Source: Streptomyces bambusae (GTDB lineage Bacteria; Actinomycetota; Actinomycetes; Streptomycetales; Streptomycetaceae). From it: DNA of 58,015 nucleotides. Location of the stretch: assembly GCF_019400985.1 (NCBI RefSeq), contig NZ_WTFF01000011.1, forward strand, positions 1-58,015, written 5' to 3'. Every line of letters starts with the position of its first letter. The stretch's first letter is position 1. Position numbers and translations under genes: made by a program. The notes under the pieces are model-generated. The model did not search any database. It saw only the letters and a list, made by a program, of their open reading frames with translations, and was not told the DNA's origin. Positions 42,147 to 50,674 of the stretch are shown in pieces.

Positions 42147-42171
42147 ACCCGCCACACGCCGGTGCGTCCGG

Positions 42172-42225
42172 TCCCGGTTCGGTCCCGGCCGGGATCGTCC
42201 GGGACCGGCCGGGACCGAACCGGGA
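42172..42225. terminator. 19-bp inverted repeat between convergent genes
   Basis: TCCCGGTTCGGTCCCGGCC (42172-42190) and its exact reverse complement (42207-42225) flank a 16-nt loop. It lies between the phytase stop (42146) and the stop of the Nramp-like gene (42286), and can terminate both. Confidence 0.75.
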
Positions 42226-42282
42226 TCGTCCGGGACCGGCCGGGACCGAACCGGGGCCGTCCGCAACGGGCCGGGACCGGGC
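42191..42282. repeat. Tandem 31-bp repeat (two identical copies plus one degenerate)
   Basis: The 31 bp at 42191-42221 are repeated identically at 42222-42252, followed by a degenerate third copy to ~42282. The repeat partly overlaps the inverted-repeat terminator, so several alternative hairpins can form. Confidence 0.85.
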
Positions 42283-42285
42283 GCG

Positions 42286-43563
42286 CTACCAGGGAAGCTC
42301 CCGCACCTGCTGCACGCACAGCACCACGAACAGCAGTCCGGCGGCGGCCAGCATCGCGTTGCTCAGCCGGCCGTTGCGCCACTCGGCCGGAGTCCGGGCG
42401 GAGTTGAGCAGCCACAGCAGGGTCAGGGCCAGGAACGGCATGAAGAACGCGCCGATGACCCCGTACACGACGACCAGCCCGAACGGCTGGTCCAGGTACA
42501 GCAGGCTGATGGGCGGGAAGGTGAGCCAGAGCAGGTACGCCCGGAACGGCAGCGACCGCTCCCGGCTCGTGCCGGCCGGGACGAGGGACGGCCGGTACTT
42601 CGCCACGAAGTCGGCGAACATCAGGCTCACCCCGTGCCAGACCCCGATCAGCGAGGTGAAGGACGTGGCGAAGAAGCCCACCAGGAACAGCTTGGCGGTG
42701 GCGCCCCCGTAGCGGTCCGCGAGGATGTCGCCGAGGTCGAGCAGGCCCTTGTCGCCCTTCGCGAGCGCCACCCCGGACGAGTGCAGCAGTTCGGCGCCGA
42801 CGAAGAGCATGGCGACGACGAAGATTCCGGTGGTGATGTAGGCGACGCGGTTGTCGAGCCGCATCACCTTCATCCAGCCGGCGTCGGTCCAGCCCTTGGC
42901 GTTGACCCAGTAGCCGTACGCCGCCAGCGTGATGGTGCCGCCGACACCGCCGACCAGGCCGAGGGTGTAGACGAGCGAGCCGTCCGGCAGGACGGGTACG
43001 AGGCCGGCGAGGGCCTCGCCGAGACGGGGCGTGACGCGGACCGCGAGGTAGACGGTGACCACGAACATCACGCCGACCAGGACCGTCATCACCTTCTCGA
43101 AGACGGCGTAGCGGTTGAACCACACGAACACGAGGCCGACCAGGCCGCACAGCACGGCCCAGATCTTGAGGTCCATCGCGTCCGGGAAGAGCGCGGCGAG
43201 CGGGAGGGCGCTGGAGGACATCGCGGCGGCGCCGTAGACGAAGCCCCAGACGACGACGTATCCGGTGAAATAGACGGTGGTCCACGCGCCGAGGCTGCGC
43301 CAGCCGTCGAACAGGGTCCGGCCGGTGGCCAGGTGCCAGCGGCCGGCGGCCTCGGCGAGCGAGATCTTCACCAGGCAGCCGATCACCGCCGCCCACAGCA
43401 GGGTGTAGCCGTACTTGCTGCCGGCGATGAGGGTGGCGACCAGATCCCCGGCGCCGACACCGGTCGCCGCGACGACGATGCCGGGCCCGATGAGCCGCCA
43501 ACTCGCTTTCCGCGGACGGGGCTGCGCGCGCTCTCCCGTGCCGATCCCGGTCGTCTCCGCCAT
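42286..43563 (-). CDS. Nramp-related transporter lacking the canonical metal motifs
   Basis: The 425-residue protein has about eleven membrane segments and the LeuT-fold layout of Nramp transporters ('GPGIVVAATGVGAGDLVATL' in TM1, 'KISLAEAAGRWHLATGRTLF' in TM2-3). The metal-coordinating DPGN of TM1 reads GAGD and the MPH of TM6 is replaced by 'TLAAYGYW', so it should not bind manganese or iron in the usual way. Related Nramp-like proteins that lost these residues exist, with diverse or unknown substrates. No obvious regulator adjoins it. Confidence 0.85.
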   Translation of the reverse strand: MAETTGIGTGERAQPRPRKASWRLIGPGIVVAATGVGAGDLVATLIAGSKYGYTLLWAAVIGCLVKISLAEAAGRWHLATGRTLFDGWRSLGAWTTVYFTGYVVVWGFVYGAAAMSSSALPLAALFPDAMDLKIWAVLCGLVGLVFVWFNRYAVFEKVMTVLVGVMFVVTVYLAVRVTPRLGEALAGLVPVLPDGSLVYTLGLVGGVGGTITLAAYGYWVNAKGWTDAGWMKVMRLDNRVAYITTGIFVVAMLFVGAELLHSSGVALAKGDKGLLDLGDILADRYGGATAKLFLVGFFATSFTSLIGVWHGVSLMFADFVAKYRPSLVPAGTSRERSLPFRAYLLWLTFPPISLLYLDQPFGLVVVYGVIGAFFMPFLALTLLWLLNSARTPAEWRNGRLSNAMLAAAGLLFVVLCVQQVRELPW

Positions 43564-43713
43564 CCGTGGCCGCCTTCCGTCCGCTGCGTGGGCTGATCCG
43601 GATCACCGAACCGGTTGGACCGCCTTCCCCGCAAGAGGGCCCCCGCCGGGGTGCCGCGTCCGGCTGACGCGTCCGGCTGACGCGTCCTCGCGGCACCCGG
43701 GACGGCGCCCCGG

Positions 43714-44259
43714 TCAGCCCGTGGTGCGGTGGGCGTGGACCGCTGCCGACAGGGCGGTCAGCGCGGCCCGGGCGTACTCGGCGTCCAGGCCCTCGTCGAC
43801 GGCCTCCAGGGCGGCGGCCGCCGTGGCGCGTATCGCGTGCGGCAGGCCGTCGTGGGCGGCGACGCGGTACGCGACGGTGCGGCGGGCCTCGCGTTCCTCG
43901 TCGGTGACGCCGTACGGGGTCACCGGGAAGACCGCGGCCTGGTACGTCGCGATGCCCACCAGGACGGCATGGGCCAGCCCTTCCGCGTACCCGTCGGCCA
44001 CGGCGTACCCCTCGGCCCGGTCCGCCACGGCGGCCCTGTCGGAGCTGTCGGCCCGGCTCTCCGCCCGGAAGGGGGCCATGACGTGGCGGCGGGCGATGAA
44101 CGCCCCGGCCCCCGCGCCCAGCCCCGCCGCGCCCGCGACGACCACGGCCATCACGCGCCCGGCCAGCAGCAGCCCCAGGCCCCCTCCCAGCAGGGCCGCC
44201 CACGTCACCAACACCACGGTGAGCAGCAGGTGTACGCGCCGGGCGAGCGGGAGGTCCAT
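43714..44259 (-). CDS. Small membrane protein of unknown function
   Basis: The 181-residue protein (from ATG 44259) has two hydrophobic segments at residues ~8-50 ('VHLLLTVVLVTWAALLGGGL', 'VMAVVVAGAAGLGAG') and a mostly helical, charged C-terminal domain with several His/Asp/Glu ('VAYRVAAHDGLPHAIRATAA'). I recognise no family. It is transcribed in the same direction as the upstream phosphatase gene, whose stop is 43 bp away, so they may be an operon. A GTG at 44289 could extend it by ten residues. Confidence 0.65.
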   Translation of the reverse strand: MDLPLARRVHLLLTVVLVTWAALLGGGLGLLLAGRVMAVVVAGAAGLGAGAGAFIARRHVMAPFRAESRADSSDRAAVADRAEGYAVADGYAEGLAHAVLVGIATYQAAVFPVTPYGVTDEEREARRTVAYRVAAHDGLPHAIRATAAAALEAVDEGLDAEYARAALTALSAAVHAHRTTG

Positions 44260-44302
44260 GCCCAGCAGTATGCACAGCCCCACCGACACAAGTGGCCCGG
44301 CG

Positions 44303-46378
44303 TCAGGGACCCGTACCGGTGATGCGGGCGATCAGCAGGGCGATGTCGTCGTCGGCGGAGGTCGGGACGAGGTGGCTGATGAGGGTGTCGCACAGGGCGG
44401 GCAGGGACGGGACCGGCTGGGCGAGCAGGTGGGTCAGCTCGGCGAGCCGCTCGTCGATGTCGCTGCCGCGCGCCTCGACCAGCCCGTCGGTGTACAGGAC
44501 GAGGAGGCTGCCCGGGGGCAGGGTGACGTCGGTGGTGGTGAACCGGCTGCCGCCGACACCGAGCGGCAGGCCCGGCGGTACGTCGAGGAGGCGGACGGTG
44601 CCGTCGGGCGTGACCGCGACCGGTGGCGGGTGGCCGGCGCGGGTGATCCGGCACCGGCCGGTCGCCGGATCGACGACGACGTAGAGGAAGGTCGCGAGCA
44701 TCGGCTCGGCGAGGTCGGCCAGGGCCGCCTCCAGCTGGAGCAGCAGGTCCTCCGGGGCGAGGTCGAGGCGGGCGAGGGCCCGGACGCTGGCGGACAGGCG
44801 TCCCATCACCGCCGCGGCCGCCGTGCCGTGGCCCATGACGTCGCCGATGACGAGCGCGGCCCGGCCGTCGTCCAGCGGCGTGACGTCGTACCAGTCGCCG
44901 CCGACCTCGTTGACGTCGCTCGCCGGCAGATACCGGTGGGCCACCTCGATGCCGGGCGGCGGGGAGATGTGCTGGGGCAGCATGCTGCGCTGCAGGACGG
45001 CGGCGGTGTCGTGCTCGCGGTGGTAGAGGCGGGCGTTGTCCACGCACACGGCGGCCCGGGCGGCCAGTTCGCCGGCCAGGGCGACCTCGTCGCCGGTGAA
45101 GGGGCCGACGGGCCGGGTGCGGTAGAAGGTGGCCACGCCCAGCACCACGCCGCGGGCCAGCAGCGGGGTCATCAGGAACGAGTGCACGCCCAGCCTCAGG
45201 ACCTCCGCGGGGGCGGAGGAATGGCGGGCCGCGGGCGCGACGGCCGCCTCGTCGAGCTCGGCGATCACGAACGGCTGGCGGTCGGTGAGGACCTGGGTGT
45301 AGGGGGCGTGGGTGGGGAAGGTCATGGTGCGGCCGAGCGGGGCGAGGACGGCCGTGACGGGCGACCCGGTCAGGGGTGCCTTGCCCAGCCGGCGCAGCGC
45401 GGCACCGCCCATCAGGCCCGGGCCCGGCTCGCCGTCGGTGGACAGGGCTTCCAGGACGTCGACGGTGACCGCGTCCGCGAGGTCGGGCACGGCGACGTCG
45501 GCTAGTTCCTGGGCGGTGCGCTCCAGGTCCAGCGTGGTGCCGATCTTGGAGTTCGCCTCGTTGACCAGGGCGAGGTGGCGGCGGCCGGCCTCCGCCTCCA
45601 GCCGGGCCTCCTCCTGGGCGGTGATGTCGATCAGCGTCGCGGCGATGCCGAGCGGGCGCCCGTCGCCGTCCTCCAGCCGGACGTAGGAGCCGGACCACAC
45701 GTGGTCGTGGTCCGGGTCGGCCGGGGTGCGGCCGTGGCGGTGGGCGTCGCGGACCGGTTCCCCGCTGGCCAGTACCCGGCGCATGGCGCTTTCCATCTCG
45801 GCGGCGTTCACGTCGGGCAGGATCTCGACCAGGCGCCGCCCGACGTGCGCGGCCTGCGGCAGGCCGTTCATCGCTTCCAGGGCCGGGTTGACCCGCAGGA
45901 ACCGCAGCTGGGTGTCGAGCACGGCGATGCCGACCGGGGAGCGGGAGAACAGGCCGTCCCAGACCGCCGACGAGCCGCGGATCCGCTGGGCGGCCCCGGC
46001 CTCGGCGGCGAACACCAGTACCGTCGTGCCGCCGCGCTGGCGTGCGGGGACGGGGCAGGCCCAGATCTCCAGCTCCATCGGGCGCCCCGCGCTGTGCCAC
46101 GCGGTCACCGTGCCCATCACCCCGCGGCCGGCGACCGCGGCCTCCCACAGGGACCGGCCGAGGCTGCGGTCCACGCCGGGGTGCAGCAGGTCGGCGATGT
46201 GCCGGCCGAGCACCTCGGGCGGGCTGTAGCCGAGCAGGTCGTGTGCCGCCTGCTCCCACCGGACGATCCGCCCGTCGGCGCTCGTGGCCACCACCGCCAC
46301 CGGCAGGCTGCCCAGCCAGCCGCCCGCGTCGCGGGCCGCTCCGCCGGTCACCTCGTCGTCGAAGGGCGCCTGCTGCAT
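44303..46378 (-). CDS. PAS-PAS-GAF-SpoIIE sensor phosphatase
   Basis: The 691-residue protein contains two PAS-like domains (residues ~20-130 and ~145-265, 'VVATSADGRIVRWEQAAHDL', 'GIAVLDTQLRFLRVNPALEA'), a GAF domain (~290-455) and a C-terminal SpoIIE PP2C phosphatase (~470-690: 'GGDWYDVTPLD', 'VIGDVMGHGTAA', 'DDDIALLIARI'). It has no HATPase. It is the third SpoIIE-family protein in the window and presumably acts on an anti-anti-sigma factor in response to small molecules, light or redox state sensed by PAS/GAF. The ATG at 46378 is the natural start. Confidence 0.9.
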   Translation of the reverse strand: MQQAPFDDEVTGGAARDAGGWLGSLPVAVVATSADGRIVRWEQAAHDLLGYSPPEVLGRHIADLLHPGVDRSLGRSLWEAAVAGRGVMGTVTAWHSAGRPMELEIWACPVPARQRGGTTVLVFAAEAGAAQRIRGSSAVWDGLFSRSPVGIAVLDTQLRFLRVNPALEAMNGLPQAAHVGRRLVEILPDVNAAEMESAMRRVLASGEPVRDAHRHGRTPADPDHDHVWSGSYVRLEDGDGRPLGIAATLIDITAQEEARLEAEAGRRHLALVNEANSKIGTTLDLERTAQELADVAVPDLADAVTVDVLEALSTDGEPGPGLMGGAALRRLGKAPLTGSPVTAVLAPLGRTMTFPTHAPYTQVLTDRQPFVIAELDEAAVAPAARHSSAPAEVLRLGVHSFLMTPLLARGVVLGVATFYRTRPVGPFTGDEVALAGELAARAAVCVDNARLYHREHDTAAVLQRSMLPQHISPPPGIEVAHRYLPASDVNEVGGDWYDVTPLDDGRAALVIGDVMGHGTAAAAVMGRLSASVRALARLDLAPEDLLLQLEAALADLAEPMLATFLYVVVDPATGRCRITRAGHPPPVAVTPDGTVRLLDVPPGLPLGVGGSRFTTTDVTLPPGSLLVLYTDGLVEARGSDIDERLAELTHLLAQPVPSLPALCDTLISHLVPTSADDDIALLIARITGTGP

Positions 46379-46509
46379 CGCCGCCGTCCCTCCGTACGGC
46401 CCCCCTGCGGTTGTTTCGTCCTGCTTTCAGTATGGCCGCGCGCCCCCACCGCGGCCCATGCGAGTGGAGGGCGCCGGCGGCTGTCAGAGGGGCCTGCGAT
46501 GGTGGGGCC

Positions 46510-46750
46510 ATGGACGAGATGGTCGAACGGGTGGACGAGCAGGACCGGGTGCTGGGCGTGGTGAGCCGGGCCGAGGCCGTCCGGCGCGGCTGGCTGCACC
46601 GGATAGCCGCGACCGTGTGCCGGGACGGCGGGGGCCGGCTCCTCGTGCACCGCCGGTCCGACCACGTCGTCCGGTTCCCGGGGCGGTACGAGGTGACGGT
46701 CGGCGGCGCCGTGGCGGTGGGCGAGGCGTACGAGGCGGCGGCGGCCCGGC
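46510..46750 (+). pseudogene. Nudix hydrolase (IDI-like) truncated before its Nudix box
   Basis: ATG 46510 opens a frame giving 'MDEMVERVDEQDRVLGVVSR', 'GWLHRIAATVCRDGGGRLLV' and 'FPGRYEVTVGGAVAVGEAYE', the N-terminal half of an isopentenyl-diphosphate-isomerase-like Nudix protein. Sequence similarity stops at AAAAR, exactly where the Nudix box helix (RELxEEL) should follow, and the DNA there becomes the 3' end of the opposite-strand HAD gene. The catalytic motif is therefore missing and the gene is broken. Confidence 0.75.
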
Positions 46751-46758
46751 CCGGTCCG

Positions 46759-47424
46759 TCAGGCCGACCCGGCCGGGACGCCGGCCGCGAAGGCCAGGAT
46801 CTCGGGTGCGGCGGCGGCCAGGGTCGGGAAGTGGCGGTGGACGCCGTCGACGGGGGCGGGGGTGTTGACGCCCCAGACCGTCATGCCGGCGCTCAGCCCC
46901 GAGCGCACCCCTGACGGCGCGTCCTCGACGACCAGGCACTGCCCCGGCTCCGCGCCGAGCCGCTCGGCCGCCAGGAGGTACGGCACCGGTGACGGCTTGC
47001 CCTCCGGCACGGCGGCGGCGTCCACGAGGACACCGGGCACCGGCAGGCCGGTCCGGGCGAAGCGCCCGCGGACCCGGTGCGCGTAGTTCGAGGTCACCAG
47101 GCCCCAGCGGCCGGGCGGGAGGGCCTCCAGCAACTCCCGCGCGCCGTCGAAGGCCGCGTAGACACCGGTGCGGACGTCCTCGTCCTCCAGCTCGTGCAGG
47201 GCGGCCAGGCACTCCTGCGGGTCCGCCTGCGGGGCGACCTCGGCGAAGGTCTCCACCGGGCGGGTCCGCAGCGCCACCCGGTACACCTCGTCGGGGTCGA
47301 GACCGTGGCCCTCCGCCCATGCCCGCCATACCCGGCGCTGGTTCTCGATCGCGTCGACCAGTGTGCCGTCGACGTCGAACAGGACGTACGTGCCGCCGGG
47401 GGACCGGGAAGGTGGGGTCTTCAT
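46759..47424 (-). CDS. HAD-superfamily phosphatase
   Basis: The 221-residue protein has the HAD motifs in order: 'VLFDVDGTLVDA' (nucleophile Asp and acid/base Asp), 'WGLVTSNYA' (motif II), Lys in 'VPEGKPSPVPYLLAAERLG' (motif III) and 'CLVVEDAPSGVRSGLSAGM' (motif IV). The cap insertion is alpha-helical, as in beta-phosphoglucomutase/phosphoglycolate-phosphatase-like enzymes. The substrate is unknown. Its stop codon lies directly after the truncated Nudix gene on the other strand, showing that a rearrangement joined them. Confidence 0.88.
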   Translation of the reverse strand: MKTPPSRSPGGTYVLFDVDGTLVDAIENQRRVWRAWAEGHGLDPDEVYRVALRTRPVETFAEVAPQADPQECLAALHELEDEDVRTGVYAAFDGARELLEALPPGRWGLVTSNYAHRVRGRFARTGLPVPGVLVDAAAVPEGKPSPVPYLLAAERLGAEPGQCLVVEDAPSGVRSGLSAGMTVWGVNTPAPVDGVHRHFPTLAAAAPEILAFAAGVPAGSA

Positions 47425-47563
47425 GTCCTGATCATGCCACCGGCCGCCGGCGGACGGGCGGCCCGGGATGGCCGAATCATGTCGGCGTCGAACACGGTCC
47501 GTTGGCGGTCCGTCACTAAGGTGTGATCCACAGCGACAGCCCCGTCCCCCAAGGAGCCCCCGC

Positions 47564-48241
47564 GTGGAGCACAACCGTACCGACCTGCGGATCCGTGCCG
47601 TCCTCTGTGCGATGGGTGTCACCGCGGCCCTCGCCGTGGCACCCGCCGCCCAGGCCGCCCCCGCCGAGCCCGCCGCCCCACCCGCCGCGTGCACCGGCGA
47701 GTTCGAGGGCGACAAGCGGCTCGGGCCCGAGCACCTGCCGCGCAAGTGGCAGAAGCCGGTCGGGCCGCTGCTGAAGGGCTACCACCGCACGGGCAGGCTC
47801 TCCTCCGCGGACTTCCTGAAGAAGTACTGGGAGGGACCGGCCGACACCGGGTCGTGGAAGTACCCGCCGAACGACGGCTTCGCCGAGGTCAACGGCCAGG
47901 TGGACAAGGCGGCCGAGGTGCTGGACGAGGGCGAGCGGCTGGACCGCTTCGGCTCCGAGTACGGCAGCTACCTGGCCCCGGCCGGCGACGCGTACGCGAA
48001 GCGGGCGCTGCCGCCGCAGAACCTCAACACCCGGGAGCCCGCCTACCCGTGCGACTACCACGTGTACGAGGTCACCAAGCCGTTCGTCGTATGGGAGGGG
48101 TCCATCGCCCCCTGGTTCGAGCAGCCGGGCGGCGGCCGGCAGATCAAGCTGGATCCGGCCTTTCTGAACCCCGGTGAGGGCCAGCGCCTGAACGTGAAGT
48201 GGCTGATCGACAACGGCTATCTGGTCCGCGTGCCGGCGTGA
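47564..48241 (+). CDS. Secreted TNT-domain toxin (NAD+ glycohydrolase type)
   Basis: The 225-residue protein starts at a GTG 8 nt after AAGGAG and has a signal peptide (residues ~1-32). The C-terminal ~110 residues match the tuberculosis-necrotizing-toxin fold (PF14021): 'WKYPPNDGFAEVNGQ', 'LDRFGSEYGSYLAPAG', 'ALPPQNLN', 'YHVYEVTKPFVVWEGSIAPW' and 'FEQPGGGRQI'. In Mycobacterium tuberculosis this domain hydrolyses NAD+. The N-terminal ~70 residues contain no export motif beyond the signal. The stop overlaps the start of a small gene, the likely immunity factor. Confidence 0.85.
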   Translation: MEHNRTDLRIRAVLCAMGVTAALAVAPAAQAAPAEPAAPPAACTGEFEGDKRLGPEHLPRKWQKPVGPLLKGYHRTGRLSSADFLKKYWEGPADTGSWKYPPNDGFAEVNGQVDKAAEVLDEGERLDRFGSEYGSYLAPAGDAYAKRALPPQNLNTREPAYPCDYHVYEVTKPFVVWEGSIAPWFEQPGGGRQIKLDPAFLNPGEGQRLNVKWLIDNGYLVRVPA

Positions 48242-48480
48242 ACCCGCGCCTGCTCCTCGAACGGGCGCTCCGGGAGGCCGGAGTGCCCGCCGAGCACTAC
48301 TGGATCGAGGGCGTCCACGAACCCGCCCCCACCCCGCCCGACTTCGCCTACCTGCGCGCCCGGCCGGGTGGCGGAGGCTGGGAGACCGGGGTGTTCGAGC
48401 AGGGCGCGTACGAGCCGGTCGCCGCGCACGACACGGAGGCCGGGGCCTGCGCCCACCTGCGCTCCCTGCTCGGCGTCTGA
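48238..48480 (+). CDS. Small protein, probable immunity factor for the TNT toxin
   Basis: The 80-residue product begins at a GTG overlapping the toxin stop (GTGA). It is cytoplasmic, without signal or membrane segment, and Glu/Asp-balanced ('LLLERALREAGVPAEHYW', 'ETGVFEQGAYEPVAAHDTEA'). Its size, position and translational coupling fit a cognate immunity protein. I do not recognise a named family, so the role rests on gene context and the known need of TNT producers for an antitoxin. Confidence 0.65.
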   Translation: MNPRLLLERALREAGVPAEHYWIEGVHEPAPTPPDFAYLRARPGGGGWETGVFEQGAYEPVAAHDTEAGACAHLRSLLGV

Positions 48481-48543
48481 TCCGGGCGGGGCGAGCGGTC
48501 CGGGGCCCGGGCCCGCACGGAAGCGGGCCCGGACTCACGGCTG

Positions 48544-49425
48544 TCAGAGGTCGAGCTGGAACTCGTACGCCTGGTGGGTCGGCTCGTAGCCCAGGGCCTC
48601 GTTGATGCGTGACATGTACGGGTTGATGTCGGCGGTGTCGGTCAGCAGGCCGCCGAGTTCCGGGTGCCGCTCGCGGGCGTGCCGGATGGAGGCGGCCTTC
48701 ATCCAGCGGGCCAGCGCGTGGCCCCGGTGCTCGGGCAGCACCGCGGTGCCGTAGTGCAGGCCGTCGCCCTTCCCGTCGCCGGGGACGACGAGTTCGGTGA
48801 AGCCGGTGACGGTGCCGTCGGACGCGTCGACGGCGACGACGGTGTGCAGCAGGTCGCCGCGGGACTCCACGGCCGCCACGGCCGAGCGGATCCGGTCGAG
48901 GTCCCACACCACGGTCCCGAAGTCGGTGGCGCCCATCGGCATGTCGTCCATGGCCCGGCGGGAGGCGACGTAGGAGGCGGCGAACTCGTCGGGCACCATG
49001 CCGTCCCAGGCGGCCAGCCGGTAGCCCGGGTGCGGCTCGTCGACGAGCGCGGTGAGGCCGTCCGGGTCGGTCCCGGCGAGGTCGAGCCGCGTGTAGGTGA
49101 ATGTCAGCACGGTGCGGAACCCGCGGGCGGACAGGAAGGCCGCACCCGGTGACCCGGCCGGCGCCTGCGTGACGATGCTGCGCCGTCCGTCCGCCCGGGC
49201 CGCCGCGACCGCCGCGACCAGGAGCCGCGAGCCGGCCCCGCTGCGCCGCTCGGCGGGGTGGACCTGGAGGTCCAGCTCGGCGAGGTGGTCCTGTCCCGGG
49301 CGGGTGAACAGGCGCAGGAACGCCGATCCGACCGGGGTGCCGTCCGCCGCGGCCGCGAGCCAGGCGAGGCGGCGGGCGGACGAGGTGGTCTCGGGGTCGG
49401 TCAGCGGTGTGATGCGGAAGGACAA
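48544..49425 (-). CDS. GNAT-family acetyltransferase with two domains
   Basis: The 293-residue protein (from TTG 49425 behind GGAGA) has two GNAT-like halves: an acetyl-CoA-binding 'LQVHPAERRSGAGSRLLVAA' in the N-terminal half and 'TAVLPEHRGHALARWMKAAS' in the C-terminal half. Such tandem GNATs acetylate antibiotics, amines or proteins, but the acceptor is not predictable. A longer frame from TTG 49470 is possible. Confidence 0.8.
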   Translation of the reverse strand: MSFRITPLTDPETTSSARRLAWLAAAADGTPVGSAFLRLFTRPGQDHLAELDLQVHPAERRSGAGSRLLVAAVAAARADGRRSIVTQAPAGSPGAAFLSARGFRTVLTFTYTRLDLAGTDPDGLTALVDEPHPGYRLAAWDGMVPDEFAASYVASRRAMDDMPMGATDFGTVVWDLDRIRSAVAAVESRGDLLHTVVAVDASDGTVTGFTELVVPGDGKGDGLHYGTAVLPEHRGHALARWMKAASIRHARERHPELGGLLTDTADINPYMSRINEALGYEPTHQAYEFQLDL

Positions 49426-49571
49426 GGCGTCTCCGGTGTTCGGGGTGGGGCGGACGGGGCGAAGGGGCAACCTATCGGCCCGCCGGGCCCGGCCCCACCG
49501 ATTTTCGGGCGCGGGCGGGACGGGAGGGACGGGGGGAGAATGGGGGACGGGGGTGAACGGAGGCTGCCGTC

Positions 49572-49955
49572 ATGCTGGGAAACAGCAAGGCATTCAGCGG
49601 GTTCTCGGTCGACAGCATCGAGAACGCGAAGCAGTTCTACGGCGGGACGCTCGGCCTGCGGGTCTCCGAGGAGCACGGGATGCTCTTCCTGCACCTCGCC
49701 GGGGACACCGACGTCCTGCTGTACCCGAAGGACACCCACGAGCCGGCGACGTACACCGTCCTGAACTTCCCCGTGGACGACATCGACCGGGCCGTCGACG
49801 ACCTCGCCGCGCGCGGCGTGACGTTCGAGCGGTACGAGGACTTCGACCAGGACGAGAAGGGCATCGCCCGGGAGAACCCGCCCGGACCGGCGATCGCGTG
49901 GTTCAAGGACCCGGCGGGCAACGTCCTCTCGGTGCTCGAGAACAGACCGATGTGA
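49572..49955 (+). CDS. VOC (glyoxalase/bleomycin-resistance-like) protein
   Basis: The 127-residue protein is a single vicinal-oxygen-chelate unit with two beta-alpha-beta-beta-beta halves: '[20 protein letters not shown]' and '[18 protein letters not shown]', ending in the usual '[14 protein letters not shown]'. It probably works as a dimer. Metal ligands are not certain; enzymes and binding proteins both occur in this family. Confidence 0.9.
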   Translation: MLGNSKAFSGFSVDSIENAKQFYGGTLGLRVSEEHGMLFLHLAGDTDVLLYPKDTHEPATYTVLNFPVDDIDRAVDDLAARGVTFERYEDFDQDEKGIARENPPGPAIAWFKDPAGNVLSVLENRPM

Positions 49956-50152
49956 CCGGGGCGGGGCGGGGCACGGCGGGGCGGGACGGGATGCGAGGGG
50001 AGGATTCACCCGTTCGGCCCGCACGGCTCGCCGGCATCGGCCGTACGGCCGATGCTCGAACAGCCTGGGCCGCGGCGGCGCGCCTACCGACGGCGCACCC
50101 GGCCACGGCGCACCCGGCGCCCGGGCGTCGGTACCTCGAGGAAGGTGGCGCT

Positions 50153-50611
50153 ATGACGACCACTCCTGGCAGCACTCCCCCGGCAGGCGGGCCCGCGACG
50201 CCCGGACCCCGCCCGGGATCGGGCACCAAGGGCGGTGAATGGGCGGCCGGTGGCACGGTCTTCGCCGGTGTCATGCTGAGCGTCAGCGGTGTCTTCACGC
50301 TCCTCGAAGGCATCATCGCGCTGGCGAACAACGAGGTGTACCGGCGCTTCGGCGACTACATCTTCCGGTTCGACCTCACCGCATGGGGCTGGATCCACCT
50401 GATCCTGGGCATCCTGCTGTTCGTCACAGGCCTCGCCGTCCTCAAGGGCGCCGAGTGGGGCCGCATCGCGGGCATCGCGTTCGCGTGCCTGTCCGTGGTG
50501 GCGCACTTCCTGTGGCTGCCGTACCAGCCACTGTGGTCACTGGTGGCCATCGCCATCGCCGTGTTCATCATCTGGGCCCTGTGCACGGACCGCCCCGCAG
50601 CGGCGACCTAG
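50153..50611 (+). CDS. Four-helix membrane protein (DUF7144-like)
   Basis: The 152-residue protein has a Pro/Gly/Thr-rich cytoplasmic start (~30 residues) and four membrane segments ('TVFAGVMLSVSGVFTLLEG', 'WGWIHLILGILLFVTGLAV', 'IAGIAFACLSVVAHFLWL', 'LVAIAIAVFIIWALC'), as in the widespread actinobacterial DUF7144-type membrane proteins. Function unknown. The ATG follows GAGGAAGG. The gene is closed by a near-perfect 14-bp stem at 50625-50655. Confidence 0.8.
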   Translation: MTTTPGSTPPAGGPATPGPRPGSGTKGGEWAAGGTVFAGVMLSVSGVFTLLEGIIALANNEVYRRFGDYIFRFDLTAWGWIHLILGILLFVTGLAVLKGAEWGRIAGIAFACLSVVAHFLWLPYQPLWSLVAIAIAVFIIWALCTDRPAAAT

Positions 50612-50624
50612 GCTCACATATGGA

Positions 50625-50655
50625 GCGTCCAGCGCGGGTATCCCGCGCTGGACGC
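50625..50655. terminator. Bidirectional terminator hairpin
   Basis: GCGTCCAGCGCGGG (50625-50638) pairs perfectly with 50642-50655 around the loop TAT. It lies between the convergent stops at 50611 and 50675. Confidence 0.9.
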
Positions 50656-50674
50656 TGAACCATTGGACGCGGAG

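Noticed and set aside
44205..46511. Minus-strand frame of 768 codons overlapping the PAS/GAF phosphatase
   Set aside because: Arg/Pro/Gly-rich shadow of the real phosphatase frame.
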